The notes below the pieces were generated by a model. That model did not search any database, was not told the origin of the DNA, and saw only the letters and a list, made by a program, of their open reading frames with translations. 64,000 nucleotides of DNA, taken from contig JAOZHX010000017.1 of NCBI GenBank assembly GCA_026014665.1, positions 62,001-126,000 on the forward strand, written 5' to 3'. This stretch comes from Candidatus Bathyarchaeota archaeon (lineage in GTDB: Archaea; Thermoproteota; Bathyarchaeia; Bathyarchaeales; Bathycorpusculaceae). Numbering within the stretch: the stretch's first letter is position 1; each line of letters opens with the position of its first letter. A program made the position numbers and the translations under genes. Positions 16,969 to 25,472 of the stretch are shown one piece after another.

Positions 16969-18873
16969 TTAACCGTGGAATTGGGGACGTTGGGACAGGT
17001 AAATCGGCAATGGCAACGGCTTGAAAGGCTTGCCCGCGATTTTGTCGCAGACTTTAGCAATCAACTGCTCTGCTGTCATGCTCTCCTGCTTGCCTTTCTG
17101 CGCGCGGTCTCGAACTGACAGGGTGCCTGACTCAATTTCTTTCTCGCCTACGACTATTACGTAGGGTACCCATTCTTGTTCAGCTTCTCGAATCTTCTTC
17201 TGTAGTGTTGCGGCAGTATCGTCGATGTCAACTCGGATACATCGTGAACTGATTTGTTTAGCTAACTCTTCCACTTTACCCATAAACCTGTCGGAAATTG
17301 GAATCAGACGCACCTGAGTTGGGGACAACCAAAGCGGCAGCATAGGCGCCTTGCCATTCATTTGTTCGCGGTAAGCCTTCTCCAAAAGCGCGTAGATGTC
17401 ACGTTCGATGGCTCCGCTGGGCGAGCAGTGCAGAATCAGCGGATACTGTTTTTCGCCTTTCTCATCTACATAGGTGATGTCATAGCGTTTGGCGTTTTCC
17501 ACGTCGATTTGGTCGGTGCTAAGCGCTGCGGCTTTGTCTTGGTTGTCCACAAAGTTAAGGTCCCATTTCAACGCGAAGTAGAAGAAGCGTTCGTTCCACA
17601 CTTCGGCAAGGATGGGTTTGCCGAATTTCTGCGCCAACTCCGCGATGAAGTCTTTGTGTTCTGCGTAGAAGTCCTTGGTGAAGCGCATGGCGATTTCGTA
17701 GTCGTCTTTCTCTAAGCCGATGTTTGCAAGGACATCTAAGCATAGGTCGAACCGGACCATGAATTCTTTCTTAGCTTGCTCTAAGTCAGTACAGAAGGCA
17801 TGGCAATCGGGCATGGTGAAAGCTCGGAGCCGCTTTAGTCCGACGACTTCGCCGCTTTTCTCTCGGCGGAAACTGTATCGGGTAAGCTCGTAGAGTTTAA
17901 GAGGCATCTGTTTGTAGCTGAATTGGACGTCGTGAACCATCAGGAACTGCCCAAAACATGCCGCAAAACGCAAGAAGAGCTCTTTGTCTTCGGATTTGAG
18001 CACGTATTGGCGGGCTGGGAAACGGTTGAGGTAGCTTGAGAGGCTGGGGTGATTGAAGTCGTACATGAGTGGGGTTTCGACTTCCATGCCGCCATAAGCT
18101 GCCACACGCGCGGTAACGTATTGTTCAAGGAGCGATTTTATCATGCGCCCCTTGGGGTACCATCGGATGTTGCCGGGGTCGCTGCCGGGTTCGTAATCGG
18201 CGATTTCCAGCCGCTTCATCAACGGCACATGTGGAGGCATCACCGTGACTGCGCGTGTTTTTTTGATTTCGTATTGTGAGAATTTCTGGAGGTTGGTGTG
18301 TCCTTTAAACTTGAATTCTTCGATGGGCACTAGCGAGCCGTCGGGTTGCAGGATGTGCCAGTAGGATTTCATGGTGTCTTCTGCTTTGAGTGCTGCGGAA
18401 ACGGGTTCTTCTTCTTTTTTGGGTTCGCTGGGAGCTTTCGGTTCTGTCGTTGCGGCTGGTTCTGATGGAGCATACGAGCGAGCTTGTTCCGCAAGAGGGT
18501 GCCCTTTGATGGAGATTGTGAATTGTTTGTTCCAGCCAAAGGGTGCACGGTAGGTTTCGATGCCTTTGGTTTTTGCGTAGGCTTCCATGTCTTTGATTAT
18601 GGCTAGTGCTTGACTGGGTTTAGAGAGGTTGCTGCTGAGGTGTGCGAAGGGATAAATGAGGATGCGGTTGACTTTGAGTTTGCCTAGGAAAGCTCGGACA
18701 TCGTCTATGGCTTTTTGTGCCATGGCGGCGTTGTCTCCTTCTTCTATGGCGGTGAAGAGAACGATGATTTCTTCGAGTCGGGTCTCTGTTTTCTCTGCTT
18801 CCTCAGCTATGTTGATTTCTTTTTCAAGGGGTTTGTAGGTTATGTAGTTAGAGTGCAGTTGGAGTATACGCAT
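16969..18873 (-). CDS. thrS: Threonyl-tRNA synthetase, archaeal form with DTD-like editing domain
   Basis: About 634 residues. The N-terminus MRILQLHSNYITYKPLE begins the archaeal D-aminoacyl-tRNA-deacylase-like editing domain (to about residue 140), which removes mischarged serine. A low-complexity Ala/Glu/Pro linker follows, then the class II core with RYSFRREKSGEVVGLKRLRAF and FTMPDCHAFC, and the anticodon domain from about residue 535 (LPLWLSPTQVRLIPI). The ORF track opens eleven codons earlier, but ATG at 18873 begins the conserved MRILQ sequence and clears the upstream gene by 14 bp. Likely co-transcribed with the zinc protein before it. Confidence 0.95.
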   Translation of the reverse strand: MRILQLHSNYITYKPLEKEINIAEEAEKTETRLEEIIVLFTAIEEGDNAAMAQKAIDDVRAFLGKLKVNRILIYPFAHLSSNLSKPSQALAIIKDMEAYAKTKGIETYRAPFGWNKQFTISIKGHPLAEQARSYAPSEPAATTEPKAPSEPKKEEEPVSAALKAEDTMKSYWHILQPDGSLVPIEEFKFKGHTNLQKFSQYEIKKTRAVTVMPPHVPLMKRLEIADYEPGSDPGNIRWYPKGRMIKSLLEQYVTARVAAYGGMEVETPLMYDFNHPSLSSYLNRFPARQYVLKSEDKELFLRFAACFGQFLMVHDVQFSYKQMPLKLYELTRYSFRREKSGEVVGLKRLRAFTMPDCHAFCTDLEQAKKEFMVRFDLCLDVLANIGLEKDDYEIAMRFTKDFYAEHKDFIAELAQKFGKPILAEVWNERFFYFALKWDLNFVDNQDKAAALSTDQIDVENAKRYDITYVDEKGEKQYPLILHCSPSGAIERDIYALLEKAYREQMNGKAPMLPLWLSPTQVRLIPISDRFMGKVEELAKQISSRCIRVDIDDTAATLQKKIREAEQEWVPYVIVVGEKEIESGTLSVRDRAQKGKQESMTAEQLIAKVCDKIAGKPFKPLPLPIYLSQRPQFHG

Positions 18874-18887
18874 GTCAACCAGCTCGT

Positions 18888-19103
18888 TTAGTGGCCGTAA
18901 CGCCACTTGTCAAGTGTTTTATCTTTCTTTGTTTTTTTCTTATATTCTTTGTAGTGGTCTTTACAGAGATAAGCGCGTTTTTCTGAGCCAACGCTAAAGC
19001 CGGCTGCCTTGACTTTGTCGGCTGATATTGAACGAACGGCTTCTTTGCCGCAGACATTGCATTTCGCGCCTTTTTCGATGCGTCCCAAACGGTTCACGCT
19101 CAC
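18888..19103 (-). CDS. Small conserved zinc-binding-type protein
   Basis: A 71-residue basic protein with CNVCGKEAVRSISADKVKAAG and LCKDHYKEYKKKTKKDK, giving a CxxC...CxxH set of candidate zinc ligands. It lies directly upstream of thrS on the same strand. Lys/Arg richness suggests binding to RNA or ribosomes. Small proteins of this type recur in TACK archaea but the function is not known to me. It appears in the ORF list under a second overlapping ORF (18875-19057), which is a shadow. Confidence 0.65.
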   Translation of the reverse strand: MSVNRLGRIEKGAKCNVCGKEAVRSISADKVKAAGFSVGSEKRAYLCKDHYKEYKKKTKKDKTLDKWRYGH

Positions 19104-19129
19104 AATTGGTTTTGGTTAGGTAATGTATT

Positions 19130-20056
19130 CTATTGCTTAAGTTCCTTTTCATACAAAACGTTGGCTCTGCGATAAATCTCTTCTTTTTTGCCAAAATAAG
19201 TGGGACCGATTCCTTCTAGGACGCATGAAGCGGCGGCGGAGCCGACGGCTGCGCACCATAGCATCTCTTTTTGGCGAAGGTATTCGACAAGGTATGCACC
19301 GATGAAAACGTCTCCTGCGCCTGTGGGGTCAACCAGCACCTGGGAGGGGCAGCTGCCTATGTTGTATTGTGCTCCTTCGATTGAGAGCACGCTGCCTTTG
19401 CTGCCTTGGGTGACGATGACGGTCCCAACGCCATAATCGTGGATTGTCTTTATTGCTTGTTTGAGTTCGTTTTGTCCTGTTTGGGCGAGGATTTCGTTTT
19501 GCGAGGCTTTGTATATGTTTATTAGGCTTAGGATGCGGTTGTCTACGGAAGCGTTTTCGGTTACGTTTCCTGCTTCGTCGAAGCTTCGAAGCAATCCTTG
19601 CGGATCCAATGAAAGTATATCGGCTTGCTTTTTGAGTTGTTCGACGGTTTCGTAGTTGACTTCGTTGGCTATGGGTGCAACATGGATGGCTTTGGCATGA
19701 AGGTTCTTGGGCAAATCAGCTGGGTTTATCGGTGCACCTTTACTTTTTAGTTTGAGTGTCCGTTGGGCGAAGTCTGGGCTGTAGGTTAGTTCAAAGCAGG
19801 TTGATGGCTCGCTTTCGATTTTTTTGACGTTGGTGATGCTTATGCCTTCCTGCTCGACCCACCATAAGTATGCGTCAGGGAAGTTGCCTCCGACTCGTGA
19901 AATCACTGAGGCGGTTGCATCTAGGTGTTTGGCGGAAAAGGAGGTGTAGGTTGCGGCTCCTCCCAAAACTACGAAGGGTTTGGTTCTATTGGGCAGTAGG
20001 AGGGTGTCGATTGCGAAGTGCCCGACTACAGCTAAGTCAAAATTTTGAGCCGCCAT
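19130..20056 (-). CDS. PfkB-family (ribokinase-like) sugar or nucleoside kinase
   Basis: A 308-residue ribokinase-fold kinase. It begins FDLAVVGHFAIDTLLLP, has FVVLGGAATYTSFSAKHLDA (substrate lid and GG motif), and ends with the PfkB signature VDPTGAGDVFIGAYLVEYL containing the catalytic Asp and anion hole. The central segment ILSLDPQGLLR matches the family's strand before the nucleotide site. The substrate (sugar, nucleoside or sugar phosphate) cannot be read from the sequence. Ends 26 bp before the small zinc protein gene on the same strand. Confidence 0.88.
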   Translation of the reverse strand: MAAQNFDLAVVGHFAIDTLLLPNRTKPFVVLGGAATYTSFSAKHLDATASVISRVGGNFPDAYLWWVEQEGISITNVKKIESEPSTCFELTYSPDFAQRTLKLKSKGAPINPADLPKNLHAKAIHVAPIANEVNYETVEQLKKQADILSLDPQGLLRSFDEAGNVTENASVDNRILSLINIYKASQNEILAQTGQNELKQAIKTIHDYGVGTVIVTQGSKGSVLSIEGAQYNIGSCPSQVLVDPTGAGDVFIGAYLVEYLRQKEMLWCAAVGSAAASCVLEGIGPTYFGKKEEIYRRANVLYEKELKQ

Positions 20057-20142
20057 TTCTTATCTCACTTGTCAATATAAGATAGGTTGTATATAGGATT
20101 GCTTATAGAAGCGTTTTATCTTCGTATGATAATTGGTGTTGT

Positions 20143-21369
20143 ATGCAGAAACTGCAACCGCTAGACGCAGTAGTGGTGGGTGCTGGACCAGTCGGTTCCT
20201 ATGCAGCCTTAAATTTGGCTAGGCGTGGCTTTGAAGTGGCGATTTTTGAGGAGCACCCCGCTGTGGGGTTGCCATCGCATTGTGCTGGGCACATAAGCAT
20301 CAAAAGCCTCAAAGGTTTGGGGCTCTATCCGCTGCCGAAAGGAATCGTGGAGAACACGTTTTGTAAGGCCAATTTTCACTCGCCCGTCGGCGCCAAGTTT
20401 TCGCTTCAGCTGTCCTGTCCTGTCACTGTTGCTCTAAACCGCGCACGGTTTGATCAGTTTTTAGCTGAAAAGGCTATGTCGGCGGGGGCAAAGTTGGTTT
20501 TGGGTTCTCGGGTTCCGTCGCTCCTAATGGAAGAAGGTTTTGTCGTTGGAGTCGTTACTGAGTCTGGTAGTGCCCAAGATATGGTTCATTCAAAGGTTGT
20601 GGTTGATTGTGAAGGCATATCGTCGAGGCTTTTAAGGCAAGCAGGTTTGCCCACGCTTAAGCGGAGCGGTTTGGTTTATGCAGTGGAAACCGAAGTGGAA
20701 GGCGTGCGTGATGTAGAGGAGACCGCGGTTGAAGTTTATTTTGGCAAATCTTATGCACCGGGGTTTTACGGCTGGCTTATTCCCAAGCGCGATGGAACAG
20801 CTAAAGTTGGCTTAGCCACAAACACAGGCAACCCCCGAGATTATCTTAAACACCTCATGGCTAAGCATCCTGTGGCTTCGCGACAACTTGCCAAAGCAAA
20901 AATTAAGCAGGTTGGTTACCATGCCATTTCTTTGGGTGGACCCATCGCCAGGGCTTACACAGATGGTTTTTTGGCAGTTGGCGATTGTGCCTCACATGTA
21001 AAGCCTACCACGGGTGGAGGAGTAATCTTTGGTTTAAAATGCGCCAAGGAAGCAGCTGAAGTTGCCAGCGAGGCGCTTAGGCAGGGCGATGTTTCTTCCA
21101 GTACGATGAGTGTTTACCAGAAACGCTGCGACAGCCTGCTAAACTTCGACATCAAAGTGATGTTGCGACTTAGGCGGTTTTTGGATTCCCTTTCAGATGA
21201 GCGCATAGATGAGATGCTTCGAGTCTGCGGAAAATTAGGGGTGGATAGGGCTTTGAGGGATGTTGATGAAATTGACTTTCAGGGGGGACTTTTGCTTAGG
21301 GTTTTGGGGAAACCTGCAATTTTAACTGCATTAGCTTATTTTGCTATGCTCTACCTGCAACAGCCTTGA
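20143..21369 (+). CDS. Geranylgeranyl-reductase-family FAD-dependent oxidoreductase
   Basis: A 408-residue flavoprotein. The N-terminal Rossmann motif DAVVVGAGPVGSYAALNLAR binds FAD; GLPSHCAGHIS carries the conserved cysteine near the flavin; NRARFDQFLAEKA and FLAVGDCASHVKPTTGGG are family signatures. Members saturate the isoprenoid chains of archaeal membrane lipids or of quinones. Length and motifs fit digeranylgeranylglycerophospholipid reductases, but the window has several possible roles and substrate choice is inference. Transcribed away from the PfkB kinase; repeat copy B follows its stop by 17 bp. Confidence 0.85.
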   Translation: MQKLQPLDAVVVGAGPVGSYAALNLARRGFEVAIFEEHPAVGLPSHCAGHISIKSLKGLGLYPLPKGIVENTFCKANFHSPVGAKFSLQLSCPVTVALNRARFDQFLAEKAMSAGAKLVLGSRVPSLLMEEGFVVGVVTESGSAQDMVHSKVVVDCEGISSRLLRQAGLPTLKRSGLVYAVETEVEGVRDVEETAVEVYFGKSYAPGFYGWLIPKRDGTAKVGLATNTGNPRDYLKHLMAKHPVASRQLAKAKIKQVGYHAISLGGPIARAYTDGFLAVGDCASHVKPTTGGGVIFGLKCAKEAAEVASEALRQGDVSSSTMSVYQKRCDSLLNFDIKVMLRLRRFLDSLSDERIDEMLRVCGKLGVDRALRDVDEIDFQGGLLLRVLGKPAILTALAYFAMLYLQQP

Positions 21370-21385
21370 CGACTTCGTTTTCTCT

Positions 21386-21580
21386 ATTTGCGTGGGTGTG
21401 GCGGTTTATAGTGTGCCACAAGATTGTTTATGTAGACGGTTGCTTTTTGTTTTTGCGTTGTTTTTCTGGGTCTGTTGCGGTGTGGCATGGGCGTCTTTTG
21501 CCACATGCCGTGCATGGTTCTATGTTGGCTGCGTCAGGGTGTGGATGTGGAAGCATGTATCGTTTGTTTTTTCCATCACA
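21386..21580 (-). repeat. Dispersed intergenic repeat, copy B (inverted relative to A and C)
   Basis: In reverse complement it matches copies A and C over about 175 bp with hardly any length change; by eye B and C agree at about three quarters of positions in the first half. On the plus strand it runs G/T-rich, holds a 7-bp hairpin TGTGGCA/TGCCACA at 21481-21505, and ends TCGTTTGTTTTTT, which looks like a terminator. It sits between the reductase and pth2, both on the plus strand. The overlapping ORFs 21341-21640, 21366-21602 and 21428-21739 are not regarded as genes. Confidence 0.75.
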
Positions 21581-21674
21581 AGAGCCATGCAAACAACATT
21601 GAGAACCGTAATGCTTCTTTGGGTTTCTGCAAACCCTTAAAATCTCGGGTGCCAACATAGAGGCGGGAAACGTC

Positions 21675-22037
21675 ATGTGCGAGTTTGAGTACAAGCAAGT
21701 CCTCGTGTTCCGAACCGACCTGCAGATGAGCAAAGGCAAAATTGCCGCCCAAGCAGGACACGCCGCAGTTTCTGCTGCTCAAGATGCCTACCAGCGCCAT
21801 AAAAAATGGTGGGAAGCTTGGCTCTACGAGGGGCAAAAAAAAGTCGCAGTTAAAGTTCCAGGCGAAAAGGAACTGGGTGAATTGGAGGAAGCAGCAGACA
21901 AATTGGGACTCCCTCATGCGCTTATTGTCGATAGGGGGTTAACTGAGGTTCCTGAGGGTACAATAACTTGCTTGGGCATTGGACCCGCACCCACAGAGTT
22001 GATTGACCGATTAACAGGCAAACTCAAACTGTTATAG
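21675..22037 (+). CDS. pth2: Peptidyl-tRNA hydrolase, Pth2 type
   Basis: A 120-residue enzyme that releases peptides from prematurely dropped peptidyl-tRNAs. The family pattern is complete: VLVFRTDLQMSKGKIAAQAGHAA near the N-terminus (conserved K and H), KVAVKVPGEKELGELEEAA in the middle, and GLTEVPEGTITCLGIGPAPTELID at the end. Length is normal. Followed by truD after 9 bp, so likely one transcript of tRNA-handling genes. Confidence 0.96.
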   Translation: MCEFEYKQVLVFRTDLQMSKGKIAAQAGHAAVSAAQDAYQRHKKWWEAWLYEGQKKVAVKVPGEKELGELEEAADKLGLPHALIVDRGLTEVPEGTITCLGIGPAPTELIDRLTGKLKLL

Positions 22038-22046
22038 GCGAAAGTA

Positions 22047-23420
22047 TTGGCTGTCCCTGAAATAGATAAGTTGCTGGGCATGGAAGTTTATGCGACCAAG
22101 ACACAGGGAATCGGCGGCAAAATTCGTCGGGCGGCTGAGGATTTTGTGGTTGAAGAAGTGCTCGTGGACGGTTCCAAAGCCAGCGTAACTGGGAACCTAC
22201 CAACCAGAGTTTTGGGTTCAACGTTGACTAAGCAGCGGTATCTGCTGTGCGTTTTGGTTAAACGGAACTGGGACACTTTTATAGCCATAAAAAACGTCGC
22301 TAAATCGCTGGGGATAGACCAAGCTAAAGTACAGTTCGCAGGTATAAAAGATGCTAAAGCCGTTACAGCCCAACACGTCACCATCGACAACATAACGGCT
22401 CAAGAAGCCACAAAAGTCGAAGTCAAAGATGTCCAACTGCAACCTATCGGTTATATCCATGAAATGTTATCGCTCTTTTTTCTGTTGGGCAACAACTTCA
22501 CCATAAGCATCAAAGACATTCAACTTCCACCTCAGGCGGCGCAGAAACACATCGCCCAAACAATCGAAGAACTAAGCGAGGTCGGCGGCATGCCTAATTT
22601 TTTTGGGCACCAACGCTTCGGCACCACACGCCCAATCACACATCTTGTTGGAAAGGCGCTCTTTCAAGGCAAATATGAGGAGGCAGCGATGCTTTTTTTA
22701 GCCAAACCCAGCGACCATGAGCATCCAGCCTCAAGAAAGGCAAGACAAGAACTCTTAGAAACAAACAACTTCAAAAATGCCTTAGAAAATTTCCCCAAAC
22801 AACTTCGATTTGAACGATTAATGCTCACTCACTTAACCGATCACCCCAAGGATTTCGCTGGGGCGTTTCGGCGGTTACCGCTCAAGCTCCAAGCACTCTT
22901 TGTTCAAGCATACCAGTCGTACCTGTTTAACCGTTTCCTCAGCGAACGCCTAAAACACGGGCTATCCCTAAATGAGGCGGTGGCTGGCGATTTTGTTGTA
23001 GGTGTGGAACGGTCTGGGTTGCCGCTCACGAGCGTCTACAAGATGGTTGTTACAGAAAACTTGGCTGAGATAAATGCCCAGGTGAAAGCGGGAAAGTTGC
23101 GGGTTGCGTTGCCCATAGTTGGGTTAAAACAGAAGCTCTCGCAAGGCATGGTGGGCAGAATCGAATCTGAGGTGCTTGAACACGAGAGGCTAAAAACACG
23201 TTCAACATACCTCAATGAACTTTCTAGGGGTGTCGGCAAAGGCGGACTGCGTGCAGCTTTGGCTCCGGTAAAGGATTTTTCTGTAAAAAATGTTTCCTCA
23301 GCCCCAAATTACTCGGCTGTTTGGGTAACAGTGAGCTTTATGCTGCTTAGGGGCTGTTATGCAACAGTTGTTTTGCGTGAGTTAATGAAGCCCCAAGACC
23401 CTGTTTCCGCTGGCTTTTGA
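22047..23420 (+). CDS. truD: tRNA pseudouridine(13) synthase
   Basis: A 457-residue TruD enzyme that makes pseudouridine at position 13 of tRNAs. Motifs include VKRNWDTFIAIKNVAKSL, the catalytic region FAGIKDAKAVTAQH (Asp in the KDxKA motif), GNNFTISIKD and MPNFFGHQRFGTTRP, all family signatures, with the TRUD insertion domain between about residues 200 and 350. Start is TTG 9 bp after pth2. The archaeal form is longer than the bacterial one, as here. Confidence 0.95.
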   Translation: MAVPEIDKLLGMEVYATKTQGIGGKIRRAAEDFVVEEVLVDGSKASVTGNLPTRVLGSTLTKQRYLLCVLVKRNWDTFIAIKNVAKSLGIDQAKVQFAGIKDAKAVTAQHVTIDNITAQEATKVEVKDVQLQPIGYIHEMLSLFFLLGNNFTISIKDIQLPPQAAQKHIAQTIEELSEVGGMPNFFGHQRFGTTRPITHLVGKALFQGKYEEAAMLFLAKPSDHEHPASRKARQELLETNNFKNALENFPKQLRFERLMLTHLTDHPKDFAGAFRRLPLKLQALFVQAYQSYLFNRFLSERLKHGLSLNEAVAGDFVVGVERSGLPLTSVYKMVVTENLAEINAQVKAGKLRVALPIVGLKQKLSQGMVGRIESEVLEHERLKTRSTYLNELSRGVGKGGLRAALAPVKDFSVKNVSSAPNYSAVWVTVSFMLLRGCYATVVLRELMKPQDPVSAGF

Positions 23421-23479
23421 CGACTTTCGAGAACACTGATAAGCAAGTCTTTTGTTCCTATAGCTTAGGAGTTTGTTTT

Positions 23480-24052
23480 ATGGAAAACCCGCCACCGCCA
23501 CCCGAACCGCCACAATGTGTTATTCCCTTGCATAAACCCTCTCTTAGGGAGTTGACGTTCTTTTTTGCTTCAGGCATACTTGTCAGTGTTCCGTTTACAC
23601 TTTTTCTCGGTCAACTCTATCCCTTTGTCCCTAATGCTCTTGCAGTCGTCGTTTTCGCACCCTTCATCGAGGAATTAGCAAAAGTTTTTCCATTATTCTA
23701 CCGACATGGAGAAACCGAACGGTCGATTGTAACCTTAGGCATCCTGATAGGGCTGGGCTTTGGAATTTCTGAATTCGTACTTTACGTATTCGTCGGCGGG
23801 GTTCCCTTTTTTGCCCGTATCCCCGGGATTGTTTTTCATGCCTCAAGCGCAGGGATAGTGGCTTTCGGCATTGCCAAAAAGAACCCGCTTCCCTTCTACT
23901 TGACTGCTGTCTTCCTTCACATGGTAAACAACTATTTTGCGGTATCAGGCGAAATCTTCGGAGTCTTTGTTGCATTGCTGGTGCTGTTAATTGCATATTA
24001 TCTTGCTTGGAAGTACTATCATCAAGCATCCAAAGTAAAGATAGTTACCTAA
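23480..24052 (+). CDS. PrsW-like intramembrane metalloprotease
   Basis: A 190-residue membrane protein with about six helices. FIEELAKVFPLF carries the EExxK motif of the PrsW family, with later helices giving GFGISEFVLYVF and VFHASSAGIVAFG and AVFLHMVNNYFA, which supply the conserved Glu and two His of the proposed zinc site. It would cut membrane-embedded substrates such as anti-sigma-like or stress proteins. ATG 23480 is chosen because AGGAG lies 8 bp upstream; the ORF track start is 21 codons earlier and overlaps truD. Proline-rich N-terminus ENPPPPPEPPQ. Confidence 0.8.
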   Translation: MENPPPPPEPPQCVIPLHKPSLRELTFFFASGILVSVPFTLFLGQLYPFVPNALAVVVFAPFIEELAKVFPLFYRHGETERSIVTLGILIGLGFGISEFVLYVFVGGVPFFARIPGIVFHASSAGIVAFGIAKKNPLPFYLTAVFLHMVNNYFAVSGEIFGVFVALLVLLIAYYLAWKYYHQASKVKIVT

Positions 24053-24621
24053 GAAATCCTGTCAGTCTGCGCCAAATCCCTCAGCCGATTAACCCCATCT
24101 ATTTCTTTTATGAATTCCGCAACGCTTTTTGGCACAAGCTCCGTCCAGCTGCTGCCCGCCAGCATCTTTTCACGCACAGCTGTGGACATATACACTTTTC
24201 GCTCAAAGAGGGGTAGGCTCTTAACCTCGTATCCTGCTTCCATGAAAAGACGCCGGGTCAACGGCTCATTTGAATACAGAACATTGAATTTAGGAGTATA
24301 ACCCTCAACGGCGCTAACCCAAAGCATATGCAAATGTACGTCAGGCACAGGAACAATCCAAAGCTTAGCTAAATCAAGCCCTGCTTCAAGTAGTGCACGG
24401 CGAATCATAACTAGCCGTTCGCCAGCTGTGAAGGGGTTGCTTATGTTGTGGCTGTACTGGGCGCTGCCGATGACTATGACGAGTTCATCGACTTCTTTTA
24501 ACGCGTTTTTTATGGCATCTAGGTGACCAAGATGGAAAGGCTGGAAGCGTCCAACGTAGAGCCCTCGGTTAACCACAGTTGTTTCCTCGCATCTGAGGTT
24601 GCGCTCACCTGCATTTATCAT
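24049..24621 (-). CDS. nadM: Nicotinamide-nucleotide adenylyltransferase
   Basis: Makes NAD from NMN and ATP. The nucleotidyltransferase motif GLYVGRFQPFHLGHLDAI, then VIGSAQYSHNISNPFTAGER and a C-terminal STAVREKMLAG are typical of the archaeal NadM. The ORF opens at 24621, overlapping the ogt stop, but GTG 24576 (codon 16) is preceded by GAGGAAAC and gives the usual N-terminus, so the shorter 175-residue form is quite possible. The end overlaps the convergent PrsW-like gene by 4 bp. NadC also lies in this window. Confidence 0.93.
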   Translation of the reverse strand: MINAGERNLRCEETTVVNRGLYVGRFQPFHLGHLDAIKNALKEVDELVIVIGSAQYSHNISNPFTAGERLVMIRRALLEAGLDLAKLWIVPVPDVHLHMLWVSAVEGYTPKFNVLYSNEPLTRRLFMEAGYEVKSLPLFERKVYMSTAVREKMLAGSSWTELVPKSVAEFIKEIDGVNRLRDLAQTDRIS

Positions 24622-25220
24622 TTGCGTATGCCAAAATCAACAAGCTCTTTTAGCACAAACTCTACAGGGAAAACCTCGAGCTCTCCACCATCCAAGTCAA
24701 CGATTGTTGGATAATTAAAGCCCCGCTTCTCTCTATACAAAAGCTCCTGCTTCACCTTCAACCCGCCGCCGTAACCGCCCAACGTCAAATTGGACCTTAC
24801 AACCCTATGGCAAGGAACGATGGGCACAAAGGGGTTTGATGCCATAACGTTTCCAACTGCTCTTGCACTACCACCGACGGTTTTTGCGATTGCACCATAA
24901 GAAGTGACGTAGCCAAGAGGTATGGCTGCAGTTGCTTTCAAAACCTTCTGGGTGTATTGCGGTAACGTATCCATTGCCAAAACTATTCCTTGACCTGCAT
25001 CTGCCCCTTCAATGAGACGTTTTATGCTATCAAAAACCCTTTCCGCTGAAAAGGTGGGTTTTTCAAAAGCTTGAAAGGGCACATTTAGGGGCAAGTTGTT
25101 TAGAACGCTATGGATTGTTTTTTGCCGGTCCTCGCCAAAAGATGAGGATGCGATTTTTTGTTGGTTTAAGGCGATTGCAAACCATGTATCGCCGATTTTT
25201 TGGGTGTAAATTTCCATCAT
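24618..25220 (-). CDS. ogt: Methylated-DNA-protein-cysteine methyltransferase
   Basis: A 200-residue suicide DNA-repair enzyme that takes alkyl groups from O6-alkylguanine. The active site PCHRVV, the preceding ARAVGNVMASNPFVPIV helix and GYVTSYGAIAKTVGG (DNA-binding helix-turn-helix) are clear. After GGLKVKQELLYRE the protein carries about 30 extra residues (RGFNYPTIVDLDGGELEVF) not found in the minimal domain. Translationally overlaps nadM. Confidence 0.93.
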   Translation of the reverse strand: MMEIYTQKIGDTWFAIALNQQKIASSSFGEDRQKTIHSVLNNLPLNVPFQAFEKPTFSAERVFDSIKRLIEGADAGQGIVLAMDTLPQYTQKVLKATAAIPLGYVTSYGAIAKTVGGSARAVGNVMASNPFVPIVPCHRVVRSNLTLGGYGGGLKVKQELLYREKRGFNYPTIVDLDGGELEVFPVEFVLKELVDFGIRK

Positions 25221-25442
25221 TTTTTGCCAAACTACTTAATGTTGAAACATGTTAAAAACTTCTATCTCAAAAAGATTTTTTGGCGCATTCCATGCAAATC
25301 CGATTAACTTAACTTGGTGACAGGTTGCTGCAGACGCAACAAACCCTTTGCAAGCACAGTCACGTAACCTATGGCTCTGCCGCATTTTTGGCATCTCAAC
25401 AGTTTAGAATCACCCAATGCTCACCAACCTAATAGCCTAAAA

Positions 25443-25452
25443 TGGTTATAAG
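25443..25452 (+). promoter_or_regulatory. TATA box of the proteasome beta gene
   Basis: GGTTATAAGT is centred about 25 bp before the GTG at 25473, the spacing expected for a leaderless transcript. ATG 25503 is the alternative start. The 250 bp upstream of the TATA box holds no gene that I can support. Confidence 0.5.
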
Positions 25453-25472
25453 TAACCTTAATAGATTGTCTT

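Noticed and set aside
21341-21739. ORFs over repeat copy B, including a 103-codon minus-strand ORF
   Set aside because: Same reason; part also runs antisense to pth2.
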